Below are positions 29,873 to 39,030 of a DNA stretch of 64,000 nucleotides, piece by piece. Within the stretch, counting starts at the first letter, position 1; the number at the start of each line of letters is the position of its first letter. The notes below the pieces were generated by a model. That model had not been told where the DNA came from, ran no database searches, and was given only the letters and a program-made list of their open reading frames with translations. Position numbers and translations under genes: made by a program. The DNA is from Nonomuraea endophytica (GTDB taxonomy: Bacteria; Actinomycetota; Actinomycetes; Streptosporangiales; Streptosporangiaceae), in NCBI RefSeq assembly GCF_014203235.1, contig NZ_JACHIN010000001.1, positions 682,001 through 746,000 on the forward strand, in the 5' to 3' direction.

Positions 29873-31060
29873 GTGGCGATCATGTCGTGGGTGCCGGTCC
29901 CCGAGGGAAGCGACTTCCCTCTGCTCAACCTCCCTTTCGGTGTGTTCTCGCGCCGCGGGGAGCTGCCGCGCGTGGGGGTGGCGATCGGCGAATACGTCCT
30001 CGACATGCACCTGCTCACGACGCAGGGCGCGCTGCCGCCCGCGTACTGGTTCGCCAGCGGCACGCTCAACTCCTTCCTCGCCGCGGGTCCGAGGGTGTGG
30101 CACAACGTCCGCGCCGACCTGCTGGAGCTGCTCACCGACGAGAGCCGCAGGCCGCACGTCCTCCCGGCGCTGACGCCGATCAAGGAGGTGCGGCTGCACC
30201 TGCCGTTCAACGTGGCGGACCTGCTGCTGTTCCAGACGTCGCTGGAGCACGCCACGAACGTGGGCCGCATGTTCCTGCCGCCCGAGCGCGACCCGCTGCC
30301 CCGCACGTGGCGGCACATGCCCGTCGGCCAGTACGGCAGAGCCGCCGCCGTCACCGTGTCCGGGGCGCCGGTCGTGCGCCCGAGCGGCCAGCTGAGACGC
30401 GGCCAGGTGGGCCCGACGGCCAAGCTGGACCTGTCGGCCGAGCTGGGATACGTGGTCGGCGTGCCGTCGGCGCCGCCGTACCCCTTGAGCACCTCGGAAT
30501 TTCCCGCCCACGTCTTCGGCGCCGTGCTGGTCAACGCCTGGCGGGCCTGGGACCTGATGGCGTGGGAGGCGCGGCCGATGGGGCCGTTCCTGGGGCAGGC
30601 GTTCATGGTGACGATCTCGCCGTGGGTGGTGCCGCTGTCGGCGCTCAACCACGCGCGTACGGCCCAGCCGGTCCAGGACCCCGAGCCGGCCGACTATCTG
30701 GCGATCAAGGACGACGTGGCCATCAGGGCCGAGCTGGACATCCGGCTGAACGGCCTGACGGTCGCCAAGCCCGAGTACCAAGGGCAGTACTGGACCGGCG
30801 CGCAGATGCTCGCGCACGCCTCTGTGACGGGCTCTCCGGTGCGCACGGGCGATCTCCTGACCACGGGGCCGATCGGGGGCGCCGGCACGCTCCTGGACCT
30901 CACCTGGAACGGCAGGGACCCGCTCGGGATGCCTGACGGCTCCGAGCGGGTCTTCCTGCGCGACGGCGACATGGTGCGCGTCTCCGCCTCCGTCCCCGCG
31001 GCCGATGGTTCGCGCCTGGGGTTCGGCGGGGTCGCGGGGACCGTCTATCCCGCCGTCTAG
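29873..31060 (+). CDS. Fumarylacetoacetase-fold protein, probably catalytically inactive
   Basis: 395 residues that align end to end with fumarylacetoacetase (tyrosine degradation), for example EHATNVGRMF, VSGAPVVRPSGQ, GPFLGQAF, ISPWVVPLSAL and RLGFGGVAGTVYPA. From memory of human FAH, the ligands and catalytic residues are replaced: Asp126 by Leu, Tyr128 by Gln, Arg142 by Leu, Tyr159 by Gln, Glu199 by Ser, Asp233 by Ala, Gln240 by Met, Tyr244 by Ala, Lys253 by Gln and Thr350 by Pro. Only His133 and Glu201 remain. The frame is intact, so it is kept under selection and probably has a non-enzymatic role. GTG at 29873 or ATG at 29882 may be the start. No tyrosine-catabolism gene is adjacent. 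Confidence 0.85.
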   Translation: MAIMSWVPVPEGSDFPLLNLPFGVFSRRGELPRVGVAIGEYVLDMHLLTTQGALPPAYWFASGTLNSFLAAGPRVWHNVRADLLELLTDESRRPHVLPALTPIKEVRLHLPFNVADLLLFQTSLEHATNVGRMFLPPERDPLPRTWRHMPVGQYGRAAAVTVSGAPVVRPSGQLRRGQVGPTAKLDLSAELGYVVGVPSAPPYPLSTSEFPAHVFGAVLVNAWRAWDLMAWEARPMGPFLGQAFMVTISPWVVPLSALNHARTAQPVQDPEPADYLAIKDDVAIRAELDIRLNGLTVAKPEYQGQYWTGAQMLAHASVTGSPVRTGDLLTTGPIGGAGTLLDLTWNGRDPLGMPDGSERVFLRDGDMVRVSASVPAADGSRLGFGGVAGTVYPAV

Positions 31061-31338
31061 ATCTTGCCGCCGCGGCTGCGGCTGCGGCGCAGTCCCGCCA
31101 CGAGGCCGACGCCGACGACTGCCAGGACGACCTGAAGGACGAGTTCGATCCAGTCGGGGCCCGAGGTGTTCTCCACGCCGATCGCCTGGGCGATGAGCGT
31201 GCCGACCAGGGCCGCGACGATTCCTACGACGATGGTGAGGATCCACCCGATGGCCTGCCTGCCGGGAATCAGCAGCCGGCCGATTGCGCCGATCACCGCG
31301 CCGATCACGATGGCGCCGAGGATGGACTGGATGGTCAT
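31057..31338 (-). CDS. GlsB/YeaQ/YmgE-family stress membrane protein (copy 1)
   Basis: 93 residues with three membrane helices. ILGAIVIGAVIGAIGRLLIPGRQ and GWILTIVVGIVAALVGTLIAQ match the glycine-rich transglycosylase-associated family. The C-terminus is basic (RRSRSRGG). Members are often induced by acid, osmotic or envelope stress; biochemical role unknown. GGGAGG precedes the ATG. It ends in a 4-bp convergent overlap with the fumarylacetoacetase-like gene. An inverted repeat GTGTGA-N5-TCACAC (31357-31373) lies upstream. Confidence 0.85.
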   Translation of the reverse strand: MTIQSILGAIVIGAVIGAIGRLLIPGRQAIGWILTIVVGIVAALVGTLIAQAIGVENTSGPDWIELVLQVVLAVVGVGLVAGLRRSRSRGGKI

Positions 31339-31411
31339 GTGGGCACCTCCCGGTGAGTGTGAGACCTTCACACCCACAGCCTGAGGTCTACCCCGTCGTC
31401 CGTGAATATGC

Positions 31412-31699
31412 CTACGCGGCGGGACCTGACGTTCCCGAGCCTCGCGTGGCCTGCATGCGGGCCACCAACCAGACGCCGGCCACCGCGAGCACGAGCTGGA
31501 GAATGTGCTCCAGCCAGTCGATGCCGCGGGTGTCGGCCCAGCCGAACACCTGGGCGATCAGCGTGCCGAGCAGCGCGGCCACGATGCCGACGATGAGCGT
31601 CAGGCCGATGGACATGTTCTGCTTGCCCGGCACCAGCAGCCGGCCGAGCGCGCCGACGATGGCACCGATGACGATCGCCGAGACGATGGCTCCGATCAT
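31412..31699 (-). CDS. GlsB/YeaQ/YmgE-family stress membrane protein (copy 2)
   Basis: 95 residues, a tandem paralogue of the preceding gene: IVIGAIVGALGRLLVPGKQN and GLTLIVGIVAALLGTLIAQ align without gaps with copy 1. Three membrane helices are predicted, with a short polar tail. GGGGGGACC lies before the ATG. The 73-bp gap to copy 1 contains an inverted repeat, so the two may be transcribed separately. The pair looks like a local gene duplication. Confidence 0.85.
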   Translation of the reverse strand: MIGAIVSAIVIGAIVGALGRLLVPGKQNMSIGLTLIVGIVAALLGTLIAQVFGWADTRGIDWLEHILQLVLAVAGVWLVARMQATRGSGTSGPAA

Positions 31700-31884
31700 G
31701 ACAAGGTCCCCCCAGATCCACTTGCCGCTTCACAAAGGGTTTACCCGACATCACGGAGAGCTACGCATGGGAAGCGCGGCGGTCCGTACCGCGCCAGTGA
31801 CGGACCGCCGCACCCCTGAGTCGGCGGGCAATGGCGCCACCCGCCGGGATACCTCAACGCATCCCGACATAAGACGCTTAACGG

Positions 31885-32346
31885 CTACGCGAGGTTCACC
31901 ACGAGAGCCGTGGCGATGGCGCCGATTCCCTCGCCCCTGCCGGTGAACCCGAGCCCGTCGGTCGTCGCCGCCGAGACGCTCACCGGAGCGCCCACGATCG
32001 CGCTCAGGACCTTTTCCGCCTCCGCGCGCCGCGGGGCCAGCTTGGGCCGGTTTCCGACCACCTGGACGGCCACGTTGCCGATCTGGAATCCGGCCTCGCG
32101 CACGAGGCGTACGGTCTCCTCCAGCAGCACCGCGCCGGACGCGCCCGCCCAGCGGGGGTCGGAGGTGCCGAAGACGGCGCCGAGGTCGCCCATGCCGGCC
32201 GCCGACAACAGCGCGTTGCAGGCCGCGTGAGCGACCGCGTCCGCGTCGGAATGGCCGTCGAGCCCGGTCTCGCCCGGCCAGTGCAGGCCCGCGAGATACA
32301 GTTCGCGCCCAGATGCGAACGGGTGGACGTCGATACCGACGCCCAC
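31885..32346 (-). CDS. ispF: 2-C-methyl-D-erythritol 2,4-cyclodiphosphate synthase
   Basis: 153 residues. It forms MEcPP from CDP-ME 2-phosphate in the MEP isoprenoid pathway. Metal and substrate ligands are GIDVHPF (Asp and His) and [18 protein letters not shown] with the third His, and the C-terminal [16 protein letters not shown] matches the CDP-binding loop. The GTG at 32346 lies 17 bp after the carD stop. In many actinobacteria ispD lies between carD and ispF; it is absent here. Confidence 0.94.
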   Translation of the reverse strand: MGVGIDVHPFASGRELYLAGLHWPGETGLDGHSDADAVAHAACNALLSAAGMGDLGAVFGTSDPRWAGASGAVLLEETVRLVREAGFQIGNVAVQVVGNRPKLAPRRAEAEKVLSAIVGAPVSVSAATTDGLGFTGRGEGIGAIATALVVNLA

Positions 32347-32363
32347 CCGGGGAAGTTGCGCGT

Positions 32364-32846
32364 TCAGGAGTTGAGGACCTCGTCGAGCAGGGCCTCGGCC
32401 TTGTCCTCATTGGTCTTCTCGGCGAGTGCGAGCTCGCTCACGAGAATCTGCCTGGCCTTGGCGAGCATGCGCTTCTCACCCGCGGACAGGCCGCGCTCGC
32501 GGTCCCTCCGCCACAGGTCCCGAACCACTTCGGCGACCTTGTTGACATCGCCGGAAGCGAGCTTCTCTAGATTGGCCTTGTAACGGCGAGACCAGTTGGT
32601 CGGCTCCTCGGTGTGCGGCATCCGAAGAACGTCGAAAACCCGCTCGAGGCCTTCCTGGCCGACAACATCACGTACGCCGACAAGTTCTGCGTTTTCTGCT
32701 GGCACCTGGACGGTTAGGTCGCCCTTGTCGACCTTGAGCACCAGGTAGGTCTTTTCCTCACCCTTGATGGTTCGGGTCGTGATTGCTTCGATCCGAGCAG
32801 CCCCATGGTGGGGGTAGACGACAGTGTCGCCGACCTGGAAAGTCAT
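32364..32846 (-). CDS. carD: RNA polymerase-binding regulator CarD
   Basis: 160 residues. The N-terminal RNA-polymerase-interacting Tudor-like domain reads [20 protein letters not shown], and the C-terminal helical domain contains [19 protein letters not shown], including the conserved Trp that wedges into the promoter minor groove. CarD stabilises open complexes at rRNA and many other promoters. The ATG at 32846 follows AAGGGG. Upstream a TTGACC -35-like hexamer faces this gene, at 32929-32934 on the minus strand. It heads a carD-ispF operon. Confidence 0.95.
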   Translation of the reverse strand: MTFQVGDTVVYPHHGAARIEAITTRTIKGEEKTYLVLKVDKGDLTVQVPAENAELVGVRDVVGQEGLERVFDVLRMPHTEEPTNWSRRYKANLEKLASGDVNKVAEVVRDLWRRDRERGLSAGEKRMLAKARQILVSELALAEKTNEDKAEALLDEVLNS

Positions 32847-33088
32847 GTGACAAGTACCCCTTCCGCTGTACTCCAGGGTACCACGCATCCACAGCCTCCC
32901 GGAACAGTGAAATCACCATAACTGCAGGTCAAAGCCGCATATTAGGGGTTGACATCCCTTCAACTCTGTGAATCACAAATGCTGACATACCGAATGACCT
33001 GCAGGGGCGCGGATATGACCATGGAATAGGCCGGATATGGTGGGCGCTGCCCACTCACACGCACGCGCGAGACCTAGGAGTTACCCCC

Positions 33089-33661
33089 GTGACCAGCCGT
33101 CGCTGGATTGTCGCCGCCGCCGCGTTCCTCGCGGCCCCCGTGCTGGCCGGCTGTGCCGCTGGGTTCGACGCCAACACCAACAAACCGTACGCACCCGTCG
33201 AAGCCGGTGCCCTTATCGAGAACGGCGCGTACGGCGCCCGCGGCGTCCAGATCCCCCAGGCGTTCATCCTCGGCCCCGACGCGGGCGCACAGCTCGCCCA
33301 GGGCGGCCAGGCCCCCGTCTACCTCAACGTGATCAGCCCCGCCGGTGACTCCATCCAGGCCGTCAGCTCCGACGTCGGCGCGGCCAAGCTGACGGCGCCC
33401 GTCACGATCCCGGCCGGCGTGCTCACCAGCACCGGCAAGCCGGCGCCCCAGATCATCATCCAGGGCCTGTCCAAGCCGCTGCACGGCGGCGAGAGCGTGC
33501 GCCTGTCCGTCCAGTTCGCCAAGGCGGGCCAGGTCGACCTGCACGTGCCCGTGGTCACCCGCAGCCGCGAGTTCGCCGCCTACCCCGCGGCCCCCGGCGC
33601 CACCCCCGCGCCGTCCCCCTCGCCCTCCGCCAGCCACTCGGCCACGACGGGCGGGCACTAA
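33089..33661 (+). CDS. Lipoprotein, PCuAC-like (copper chaperone A(C)-related)
   Basis: 190 residues. A signal peptide ends in the lipobox LAGC (Cys at about residue 22), so it is membrane-anchored outside the cell. The body (50-165) is a cupredoxin-like beta fold with VYLNVISPAGDSIQAVSSDVG and SKPLHGGESVRLSVQFAKAG, which resembles PCuAC. The Met and His ligands that bind Cu(I) in true PCuAC are not evident, so metal binding is doubtful. The tail is Pro/Ser/Thr-rich. GGAG precedes the GTG start. Confidence 0.75.
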   Translation: MTSRRWIVAAAAFLAAPVLAGCAAGFDANTNKPYAPVEAGALIENGAYGARGVQIPQAFILGPDAGAQLAQGGQAPVYLNVISPAGDSIQAVSSDVGAAKLTAPVTIPAGVLTSTGKPAPQIIIQGLSKPLHGGESVRLSVQFAKAGQVDLHVPVVTRSREFAAYPAAPGATPAPSPSPSASHSATTGGH

Positions 33662-33669
33662 AAGCCTTC

Positions 33670-33704
33670 TCTCCGGTACGCCGGGCGGCCCGCCGTACCG
33701 GAGA
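33670..33704 (+). terminator. Hairpin after the lipoprotein gene
   Basis: TCTCCGGTACG (33670-33680) pairs perfectly with CGTACCGGAGA (33694-33704), 8 nt past the stop codon. Confidence 0.7.
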
Positions 33705-33713
33705 AAGCACGAC

Positions 33714-33735
33714 GCCCAGGGCGCGAGCCCTGGGC
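33714..33735 (-). terminator. Hairpin after regX3 with GNRA loop
   Basis: GCCCAGGGC (33714-33722) and GCCCTGGGC (33727-33735) form a perfect 9-bp stem closed by GCGA, 2 nt beyond the regX3 stop on the minus strand. Confidence 0.7.
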
Positions 33736-33737
33736 GG

Positions 33738-34430
33738 TCACTCCTCCACGGCGTCGAACTTGTAGCCCAGACCGCGCACCGTCAGGATGCAGCGGGGGTT
33801 GGACGGATCGGCCTCGATCTTGGCGCGCAGCCGCTTCACGTGCACGTCGAGCGTCTTGGTGTCGCCCACGTAGTCGGCGCCCCAGACCCGGTCGATGAGC
33901 TGGCCGCGCGTCAGCACGCGACCGGCGTTGCGGAGCAGCACCTCGAGCAGCTCGAACTCCTTCAGCGGCAACTGGACCTGCTCGCCGCGGACCGCGACCA
34001 CGTGCCGGTCGACGTCCATGCGGACCGGGCCGACGGCCAGGACGGCGCTCTCCAGCTCCTCCACGACGTCACCCTGGCGGCGCAGCACCGCGCGGATGCG
34101 GGCGACGAGCTCGCGGGACGAAAAGGGCTTGGTGACGTAGTCGTCGGCGCCCAGCTCAAGACCCACCACCTTGTCGATCTCACTGTCCTTGGCGGTCAGC
34201 ATGATGACCGGGACCTTGGAGCGCTGGCGCAGCGAGCGGCAGACTTCGGTGCCGGGCAGTCCGGGGAGCATCAGGTCGAGCAGGACCAGGTCGGCGCCGT
34301 TGCGGTCGAAGGTGTCCAGTGCTTCGGGGCCGGTCGCGGCGACGGAGACCTCGAAGCCCTCCTTGCGGAGCATGTACGAAAGGGCGTCGGAGAACGACTC
34401 CTCGTCCTCCACTACGAGAACGCGCGTCAT
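33738..34430 (-). CDS. regX3: Response regulator RegX3 (OmpR/PhoB family)
   Basis: 230 residues. Receiver domain: acidic pocket VVEDEE, phosphorylated Asp in LVLLDLMLPGLPG, Thr in IMLTAKD and Lys in YVTKPFSSREL. The winged-helix output domain ends LDVHVKRLRAKIEADPSNP and TVRGLGYKF. With SenX3 it controls the phosphate-starvation regulon. The ATG overlaps the senX3 stop as ATGA, so the pair is coupled. phoU on the other strand and the PHO box beyond senX3 fit this assignment. Confidence 0.94.
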   Translation of the reverse strand: MTRVLVVEDEESFSDALSYMLRKEGFEVSVAATGPEALDTFDRNGADLVLLDLMLPGLPGTEVCRSLRQRSKVPVIMLTAKDSEIDKVVGLELGADDYVTKPFSSRELVARIRAVLRRQGDVVEELESAVLAVGPVRMDVDRHVVAVRGEQVQLPLKEFELLEVLLRNAGRVLTRGQLIDRVWGADYVGDTKTLDVHVKRLRAKIEADPSNPRCILTVRGLGYKFDAVEE

Positions 34431-35605
34431 TGGACTGCCTCCAGGGGAATCGAAGGTGGTACAGCAACCGCCGTCCCGCCGAACGCGGGCAGGCGGAGGG
34501 TGAAGGTCGAGCCGGAGCCTTCCTTGCTCCACACGGACACCTCGCCCGCGTGGGCGACGGCGACGTGCTTGACGATGGCCAGGCCCAGGCCGGTGCCGCC
34601 GGTCGCGCGTGAGCGGGCGGCGTCGACGCGGAAGAAGCGCTCGAAGATGCGCTCCAATGCCTCTTCCGGGATGCCGATGCCCTGGTCGCTCACGCTGATC
34701 TCGACGGAGTCGCCGGCCGGCCTGACGCTGACGACGACCCTGGTGTGCTCGGGGCTGTAGGCGATGGCGTTGGAGATGAGGTTGCGCAGGGCGGTGACGA
34801 GGAGCTCGTCGTCGCCCCAGATGCGCAGCCCTTCCGTGCCGCCGGAGACGAGGGTGATGTCCTTGGCGACGGCCTTGGTGTTGCAGTGGTCGATGGCGTC
34901 GTTGACGGCCTCGTCGATGGCGACCTGGCCGGGGGTGGGGATGGGTTCGGCGCCCTGGATCCTGCTGAGCGTGATCAGGTCCTGGACGAGGTAGGTGAGC
35001 CGGGCCGCCTCGTGCTGCATGCGGCCGGAGAAGCGGGTGACGGCCTCGGGGTCGTCGGCGGCGTCCTGGATGGTCTCGGCCAGCAGGCTGAGCGCGCCGA
35101 CGGGGGTCTTGAGCTCGTGGCTGACGTTGGCGACGAAGTCGCGGCGGACCGCCTCGACCCGCCGGCGTTCCGTCTGGTCCTCGGCCAGCACCAGGACCTG
35201 TCCGTGGGAGCCCAGCGGCGCCACGCGTACCGCGAAGCAGGTGGTCTCCTGGCCGAACTTGTGGCCGGCCACGTCGATCTCGCTCTCCCGGATCTCGCCG
35301 TCGCGGCGGACCTGCCGGGCCAGCGCGAGGAGCTCGGCGGCCATGAGACGGTCGCCCTTGACCAGCCCGAACGCGCGGGCGGCCGAGCTGGCGCGCAGGA
35401 CGCGGTCGTGGGCGTCGAGGACGACGGCCGAGGAGGGCAGCACCGCGAGGACCGAGGCGACGCCCTGCGGCAGGGCACCGGTCTCGGTGTCGTCGGTGTT
35501 CTCGTCTCTGGCGCGCGTCTCGATCTGGTTGCGATAGAAGAGGACGGCCACGGCTCCCACAACGAAGCCGGCCAGGGCCGCGAAGCTCAGGGCCATCTCA
35601 CTCAT
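34427..35605 (-). CDS. senX3: Sensor histidine kinase SenX3
   Basis: 392 residues. One membrane helix lies at 5-22, a PAS domain at about 45-150 (SSAVVLDAHDRVLRASSAAR), the phosphorylated His in VSHELKTPVGALSLLAE, and the ATPase N, G1 and G2 boxes in LRNLISNAIAYS, DQGIGIPEE and GGTGLGLAIVKHV. It phosphorylates RegX3. Unlike mycobacterial SenX3 (two helices) a single N-terminal anchor is visible. It is divergent from phoU, with the PHO box between the two starts. Confidence 0.94.
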   Translation of the reverse strand: MSEMALSFAALAGFVVGAVAVLFYRNQIETRARDENTDDTETGALPQGVASVLAVLPSSAVVLDAHDRVLRASSAARAFGLVKGDRLMAAELLALARQVRRDGEIRESEIDVAGHKFGQETTCFAVRVAPLGSHGQVLVLAEDQTERRRVEAVRRDFVANVSHELKTPVGALSLLAETIQDAADDPEAVTRFSGRMQHEAARLTYLVQDLITLSRIQGAEPIPTPGQVAIDEAVNDAIDHCNTKAVAKDITLVSGGTEGLRIWGDDELLVTALRNLISNAIAYSPEHTRVVVSVRPAGDSVEISVSDQGIGIPEEALERIFERFFRVDAARSRATGGTGLGLAIVKHVAVAHAGEVSVWSKEGSGSTFTLRLPAFGGTAVAVPPSIPLEAVQ

Positions 35606-35677
35606 GTCTTCGATGGTAGGTGGCCCGTGAGCCGTAACAGACCCTCTACCTGCGCATGAACGGTCCTTTCCCGGAAA

Positions 35678-35710
35678 GTTCACCTTGCGGTCGGGGTTCG
35701 TTCACAGATC
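35678..35710 (+). promoter_or_regulatory. PHO box: three 11-bp direct-repeat units
   Basis: GTTCACCTTGC (35678), GGTCGGGGTTC (35689) and GTTCACAGATC (35700) follow each other in exact 11-bp register. Units 1 and 3 match the GTTCAC core of Streptomyces PhoP boxes. The site lies in the senX3-phoU divergent region, 19 bp before the phoU start, and predicts control of both genes by the phosphate regulator. Confidence 0.75.
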
Positions 35711-35728
35711 TACACGTACCGTGACGAC

Positions 35729-36373
35729 ATGCGCGACGCGTACCATGAAGAACTTGACTCCCTCACGGACAAACTGGTGGAAATGACCAGGCTTGTCCGG
35801 TCCGCCATTTCGCGGGCCACCACCGCCCTCCTCGACGCCGACCTACAGCTGGCCGAGAGCGTCATCTCCCGTGACGAGGAGGTGAACAGGCTCTTCGCGG
35901 AGATCGAGACCACCATCTTCGAGCTGATGGCACGGCAGCAGCCCGTCGCCGTCGACCTCCGCATGGTGATCACCGCTCTGCGCATGGGAACCGACCTGGA
36001 ACGCATGGGCGACCTGGCCGGGCACGTGGCCAAGGTCGCGCGCCTGCGCCACCCGGACTCGGCCATCCCGCCGGAGATGCGCGCGACCATACTGGAGATG
36101 GGCCAGATCGCCGAGAACCTCATCACCAAGGCCGGCAGCTCCGTCGCCTCGCGCGACGTGGAGTCGGCGCTGGAGCTCGAGCAGGACGACGACGCGATGG
36201 ACAAGCTGCACCGGCGGCTGTTCCGCAGGATCCTGTCCAAGGACTGGGCGCACGGCGTGGAGCCCGCGATCGACATAACGTTGATCGGCCGCTACTACGA
36301 GCGCTATGCCGACCATTCGGTACGGGTCGCCCGCGACGTCGTCTACCTCGTCACCGGCTCCCGGCCCGGCTAG
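35729..36373 (+). CDS. phoU: Phosphate-signalling protein PhoU
   Basis: 214 residues forming two three-helix bundles. Each half carries the conserved E/D-x-x-x-D motif region: TDLERMGDLAGHVAKVARL and GRYYERYADHSVRVARDVVYL. PhoU restrains phosphate-responsive kinase signalling and the Pst transporter. It starts with ATG and is divergent from senX3-regX3 across the PHO box. A shared hairpin with gpmA follows it. Confidence 0.94.
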   Translation: MRDAYHEELDSLTDKLVEMTRLVRSAISRATTALLDADLQLAESVISRDEEVNRLFAEIETTIFELMARQQPVAVDLRMVITALRMGTDLERMGDLAGHVAKVARLRHPDSAIPPEMRATILEMGQIAENLITKAGSSVASRDVESALELEQDDDAMDKLHRRLFRRILSKDWAHGVEPAIDITLIGRYYERYADHSVRVARDVVYLVTGSRPG

Positions 36374-36384
36374 GAAACCAGATC

Positions 36385-36412
36385 GGGGCTACCCGGATCG
36401 GTGGGTAGCCCC
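36385..36412. terminator. Bidirectional terminator between phoU and gpmA
   Basis: GGGGCTACCC (36385-36394) pairs perfectly with GGGTAGCCCC (36403-36412), loop 8 nt. It sits between convergent genes, 11 nt from each stop. Confidence 0.8.
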
Positions 36413-36423
36413 TGCATGGGTTT

Positions 36424-37161
36424 TCAGCGGCCCTGGTTGGCCACGGCCTCGATGGCCGCCTTCGCGGCGTCGGGGTCGAGATAGGTGCTCTTGACCGGCT
36501 TGTAGTCGGCGTCCAGGTCGTAGACCAGCGGGATGCCGGTCGGGATGTTCAGCCCCGCGATGTCCGCGTCGGAGATGCCGTCGAGGTGCTTGACCAGCGC
36601 GCGCAGCGAGTTGCCGTGCGCGGCCACCAGCACGGTACGGCCCGCCGCCAGGTCCGGCACGATCTCGTCGTACCAGTACGGCAGCATGCGGTCGACCACG
36701 TCCTTCAGGCACTCGGTCCGCGGCTGCAGCTCGTCGGGCAGCCAGGCGTAGCGGGCGTCGCCGGCCTGCGAGAACTCGTCGTCGTCGGCGATCGGCGGCG
36801 GCGGAGTGTCGTAGGAGCGGCGCCACAGCATGAACTGCTCCTCGCCGAACTCCTCGCGCGTCTGCGCCTTGTTCTTGCCCTGCAGCGCGCCGTAGTGGCG
36901 CTCGTTCAGCCGCCAGGAACGCTTGACCGGCAGCCACGCCAGCCCGGCCGTGCCCAGCGCGAGCTGCGCCGTCTGGATGGCCCGCACCAGCAGGCTGGTG
37001 TGGACCACGTCCGGCAGCACGCCGGCCTCGGTCAGGAGGCGTCCGCCGCGCCTGGCCTCCTCCTCGCCCTTGGCCGAAAGGCTCACGTCCACCCAGCCGG
37101 TGAACAGCCCCTTGGCGTTCCAATCGCTCTCGCCATGCCTTAGCAGCACCAAAGTCGCCAT
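36424..37161 (-). CDS. gpmA: 2,3-bisphosphoglycerate-dependent phosphoglycerate mutase
   Basis: 245 residues. The phosphohistidine motif is [10 protein letters not shown], followed by [14 protein letters not shown], and the second catalytic His is in [35 protein letters not shown] carries the conserved Glu. It interconverts 3- and 2-phosphoglycerate in glycolysis. It lies just downstream of the YbjN and mshA genes on the same strand, an order usual in actinomycetes. The start ATG is 11 bp from the YbjN stop. Confidence 0.94.
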   Translation of the reverse strand: MATLVLLRHGESDWNAKGLFTGWVDVSLSAKGEEEARRGGRLLTEAGVLPDVVHTSLLVRAIQTAQLALGTAGLAWLPVKRSWRLNERHYGALQGKNKAQTREEFGEEQFMLWRRSYDTPPPPIADDDEFSQAGDARYAWLPDELQPRTECLKDVVDRMLPYWYDEIVPDLAAGRTVLVAAHGNSLRALVKHLDGISDADIAGLNIPTGIPLVYDLDADYKPVKSTYLDPDAAKAAIEAVANQGR

Positions 37162-37171
37162 GGCGACAATC

Positions 37172-37666
37172 TTAGGAGCCGGGGTCGGCGAAGTGGGCGA
37201 ACGCCTGGAGGTTCTTGAGTGACTCGCCCCGTTTGACCCGCCATTCCCACTCGCGCTTGATGGTGGAGGCGAAGCCGAGCTCGAGTGCCCTGTTGAACCA
37301 GTCGTCGGAGTAGGTCAGGACGCAGCCGAGCAGGCGGTCGATCTCCTGCTCGCTGATGGCGTCCAGGGGGATCCGGCCGACGAGGTAGACGTCGCCGACG
37401 GGGTCGAGGGCGAAGTGCACGCCGTACATGCCGCCGTTCTTGGACAGCAGGAAGCGGTAGAACTGGGCGTGGTTCTCGTCGGGCTGGCGGCAGAAGAACG
37501 CCTCCACCAGCATGGCCTGGTCGCCGATGACCAGCCAGGTCACGGTGGCGAGCTTGCGCTTGCCGGGCAGGGTGACCACGAACGCGCCCGGCCGTTCCTC
37601 CTCGAAGGGCACCTCGGCGGCCTTCAGCGCCGCCTCCACAACCTCGCGCGTGTTCACCGGGTCACT
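37172..37666 (-). CDS. YbjN-domain protein
   Basis: About 164 residues with the YbjN (type III secretion chaperone-like) fold. Conserved stretches are [42 protein letters not shown] and the W-rich tail [21 protein letters not shown]. The family's role in actinobacteria is unknown; it is consistently found beside mshA. Start choice is uncertain among ATG 37678, GTG 37666 and GTG 37654; AGGAGG lies between the first two. Confidence 0.85.
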   Translation of the reverse strand, partial: SDPVNTREVVEAALKAAEVPFEEERPGAFVVTLPGKRKLATVTWLVIGDQAMLVEAFFCRQPDENHAQFYRFLLSKNGGMYGVHFALDPVGDVYLVGRIPLDAISEQEIDRLLGCVLTYSDDWFNRALELGFASTIKREWEWRVKRGESLKNLQAFAHFADPGS

Positions 37667-37752
37667 CACCCTCCTCATTCGCTACGCGGACCGCTCCCTC
37701 CGGTCGCGGGCCGCTTCGCTCACTGCGTCGGGTTCGCTCCCGCCCCCACACC

Positions 37753-39030
37753 CTACGAGTTGACGGCGACCGGCATCCGGTGGAGGTGGGCCAGCGCGCC
37801 CGCGTACACCTCCATGAGGCGTGACGCGGTGGACTGCCAGCCGAAGGCGGCGGCGTGGGCGCGCGCGCCGGACGCGAGGCCGTCGCGCCAGCGCGGCGCG
37901 GTGACGAAGCGCCGCAGCGCCAGCGCCCAGTCCTGCGGGTCGTGGCCGTCGACGAGCAGTCCAGACACTCCATCGCGTACGGCGGTGCGCAACCCGCCCA
38001 CCGAGGCCGCGGCCACCGGGGTGCCGCAAGCCTGGGACTCCAGGGCGACGAGGCCGAACGACTCGCTGTAGGAGGGCACCACGGTCACGTCGGCCGCGCG
38101 GTACCAGTCGGCCAGCTCCTCCTGCGGCGCCGGCGGCACGAGCCGGACCACGTCCGCGATGCCCAGCTCGGCGGCCAGGTCGACGAGGACGTCGGGGCGG
38201 GCCAGGCCGTTGCCCGACGGGCCGCCGACACAGGCGACCACGAGGCGCGAACGCAGCGACGGGTCCTCGATCAACATCCGGGCCGCGGCGCGCAGGAGCA
38301 CGTCGGGGGCCTTGAGCGGCTGGATCCTGCCCACGAACAGCAGCAGGTGCGCATCCTGCCGCACCCCCAGCCTGCGCCGGGCGGCGCCCTGGGAGGCGGG
38401 CTGGAAGACAGTGAGGTTGACGCCCGGGTTGACGACGGCCACGCGGTCGTCGGGCGCGCCGTACAGGTCCTTGAGCTCGCGCGCCTCGTCGGAGGTGTTG
38501 GCGACCAGGCGGTCGGCGACCTCGACGACCTGCTCCTCGCCGAGCACGCGGGCGGGCGGCTCCGGGCGGTCGCCGGCGGCCAGCAGGAGGTTCTTGACCT
38601 TGGCCATGGTGTGCATGGTGTGGACCAGCGGCACGCCCCAGCGTTCCTTGGCCAGCCAGCCGACCTGGCCGGACAGCCAGTAGTGGGAGTGGATGACGTC
38701 GTAGCGGCCCGGGTCGTACATGGCCTCGGTCCGCAGCACGCCCGACAGGAACGCGCACAGCTGGCCGGGCATGTCGGCGCGATCCAATTCCTCGTACGGC
38801 CCGGCCGTCACGTGCCTGACCGAGACGCCCGGCGCGATCTCCGCCACCGGAGGCAGGGCGCTGCCGGTCTGCCGGGTGAAGATCTCCACCTCGACGCCCA
38901 GTTCTGCCAGTCGTTTGGCGGATTCGACGATGTACACGTTCATCCCACCCGCATCGCCGGTGCCCGGCTGGTCCAGGGGGGATGTGTGCATGCTGATGGT
39001 CGCCACGCGGTTGACCCGTCGACGCCTCAC
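37753..39030 (-). CDS. mshA: D-inositol-3-phosphate N-acetylglucosaminyltransferase, MshA
   Basis: 425 residues, GT4 family, GT-B fold. It joins UDP-GlcNAc to inositol phosphate in the first step of mycothiol synthesis. Visible landmarks are [44 protein letters not shown], the nucleotide-binding [17 protein letters not shown] and the E-x7-E loop [20 protein letters not shown]. The GTG at 39030 follows GGAGG by seven nt; an upstream TTG is also in frame. The presence of mshA confirms an actinobacterium that makes mycothiol. A sense-G-rich tract lies upstream. Confidence 0.95.
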   Translation of the reverse strand: MRRRRVNRVATISMHTSPLDQPGTGDAGGMNVYIVESAKRLAELGVEVEIFTRQTGSALPPVAEIAPGVSVRHVTAGPYEELDRADMPGQLCAFLSGVLRTEAMYDPGRYDVIHSHYWLSGQVGWLAKERWGVPLVHTMHTMAKVKNLLLAAGDRPEPPARVLGEEQVVEVADRLVANTSDEARELKDLYGAPDDRVAVVNPGVNLTVFQPASQGAARRRLGVRQDAHLLLFVGRIQPLKAPDVLLRAAARMLIEDPSLRSRLVVACVGGPSGNGLARPDVLVDLAAELGIADVVRLVPPAPQEELADWYRAADVTVVPSYSESFGLVALESQACGTPVAAASVGGLRTAVRDGVSGLLVDGHDPQDWALALRRFVTAPRWRDGLASGARAHAAAFGWQSTASRLMEVYAGALAHLHRMPVAVNS

